A model generated the notes under the pieces. That model had not been told where the DNA came from, searched no databases, and was given only the letters and a program-made list of their open reading frames with translations. Positions 33,783-34,185 of a stretch of 34,185 nt of DNA are shown one piece after another. The stretch's first letter is position 1, and each line of letters starts with the position of its first letter. The DNA is taken from assembly GCA_030916545.1 (NCBI GenBank), contig JAUPWI010000003.1, positions 1-34,185 of the forward strand. The letters run 5' to 3'. The position numbers and the translations under genes are program-made. This stretch comes from Patescibacteria group bacterium. GTDB lineage: Bacteria; Patescibacteriota; Minisyncoccia; Moranbacterales; UBA1568.

Positions 33783-33858
33783 GGGCCCATAGCTCATTTG
33801 GTAGAGCGCCTGCTTTGCACGCAGGAGGCGAGCGGTCCGAATCCGCTTGGGTCCACCA
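33783..33858 (+). tRNA. tRNA-Ala (anticodon TGC), CCA encoded
   Basis: A full cloverleaf is present. The acceptor arms GGGCCCA and TGGGTCC include the G3-U70 pair that alanyl-tRNA synthetase recognises. The D stem is GCTC/GAGC, the anticodon stem CCTGC/GCAGG carries loop TTTGCAC, and the T stem is AGCGG/CCGCT. CCA is encoded (33856-33858). Oddities: the T loop reads TCCGAAT, so position 55 is C instead of the nearly invariant U, and positions 15 and 48 are T and G rather than purine and pyrimidine. It is probably still functional because every stem is intact. Confidence 0.95.
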
Positions 33859-33967
33859 CCCTTGATTTTTTCCGGTAGTTTGGGTATTATTGTCCTGTTG
33901 GCTCGGAGTCGGTTTTTTGTTTCTGGATGTCCGGTGGGATGTTTTTCGTTTCAAGAGGGAATCTTTT

Positions 33968-34041
33968 GGGCGATTAGCTCAGTTGGTTAGAGCGCGACAC
34001 TGATAATGTCGAGGTCCCAAGTTCGAATCTTGGATCGCCCA
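33968..34041 (+). tRNA. tRNA-Ile (anticodon GAT)
   Basis: The cloverleaf has acceptor GGGCGAT/ATCGCCC, D stem GCTC/GAGC, anticodon stem CGACA/TGTCG with loop CTGATAA, and T stem CCAAG/CTTGG with the standard loop TTCGAAT. The discriminator base is A. CCA is not encoded, so it must be added after transcription. It lies about 110 bases after tRNA-Ala, with no obvious promoter between them. Confidence 0.97.
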
Positions 34042-34107
34042 CAGAACCGCTTCGGGTACCGGGAAGCAAGGGTTCCGGGTCAGGAAACAGGAAGAGAAGC
34101 TATGAAT

Positions 34108-34181
34108 AGCGGGGTAGAGCAGTCTGGCAGCTCGCTTGGCTCATAACCAAGAGGTCGGTGGTTCAAATCCACCCCCCGCAA
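34108..34181 (+). tRNA. Initiator tRNA-fMet (anticodon CAT)
   Basis: Initiator features are clear: an unpaired A1-A72 at the end of the acceptor stem (GCGGGG pairs with CCCCGC), an A11-T24 pair in the D stem, and loop CTCATAA. The anticodon stem is CTTGG/CCAAG, so only two of the three G-C pairs usual in initiators (29-31 with 39-41) are present; the first is T-A. CCA is not encoded. The window ends four bases later. Confidence 0.95.
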
Positions 34182-34185
34182 CAAA

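Noticed and set aside
1..34185. TGA recoded as glycine or tryptophan, as in some CPR lineages
   Set aside because: rnhB and the ABC ATPase gene end in TGA, and no conserved gene has internal TGA codons, so the code is standard.
1..34185. Insertion sequence, integrase or prophage
   Set aside because: No transposase, recombinase or phage structural gene was found on either strand.

Overview
This is a bacterial chromosome segment of medium GC content using the standard code (TGA is a normal stop). The gene set suggests a member of the Candidate Phyla Radiation (Patescibacteria, Parcubacteria-like). The pointers are a groEL under a CIRCE operator with no groES beside it, a divergent RtcB, many genes without a Shine-Dalgarno sequence, a DUF1294 protein, and a very long N-terminally anchored Kelch/fibronectin surface protein. 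The lineage is an inference from gene content, not a phylogeny.

Layout. (1) 1-6660: miaA and dnaE on the minus strand, in unusually long intergenic stretches packed with a family of palindromic elements. Each element has a 28-29 nt conserved core that folds into a small hairpin, framed by 22-27 bp arms that pair with each other but differ from copy to copy. A probable structured RNA gene (minus strand, about 6149-6455) follows. (2) 6658-17625: rnhB, then surface-glycan genes: a GT-C glycosyltransferase, a Wzx-like flippase, a DUF559 protein, a thymidylate-kinase-like protein, an O-antigen ligase-like protein whose reading frame contains another copy of the palindromic element, and a GT4 glycosyltransferase. 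Interspersed are a small orphan protein, an RtcB-family RNA ligase and the GTPase ychF. (3) 17787-27580: a 2526-residue membrane-anchored Kelch/FN3 protein with an internal duplication of about 800 residues, then a MacB-like ABC transporter pair. (4) 27703-34185: CIRCE-groEL, a DUF1294 membrane protein, a second probable small RNA (minus strand, about 29976-30187, with a perfect-consensus promoter and a terminator), topA, dprA and three tRNA genes (Ala-TGC, Ile-GAT, initiator Met-CAT).

Functionally the window mixes information processing (miaA, dnaE, rnhB, rtcB, ychF, topA, dprA, tRNAs), protein folding (groEL) and construction of the cell surface (glycan genes, giant surface protein, ABC exporter). 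The main candidates for something undescribed are the palindromic element family, including the copy inside a gene, and the two unassigned RNAs. No transposase, integrase, CRISPR array, rRNA or prophage gene was seen.
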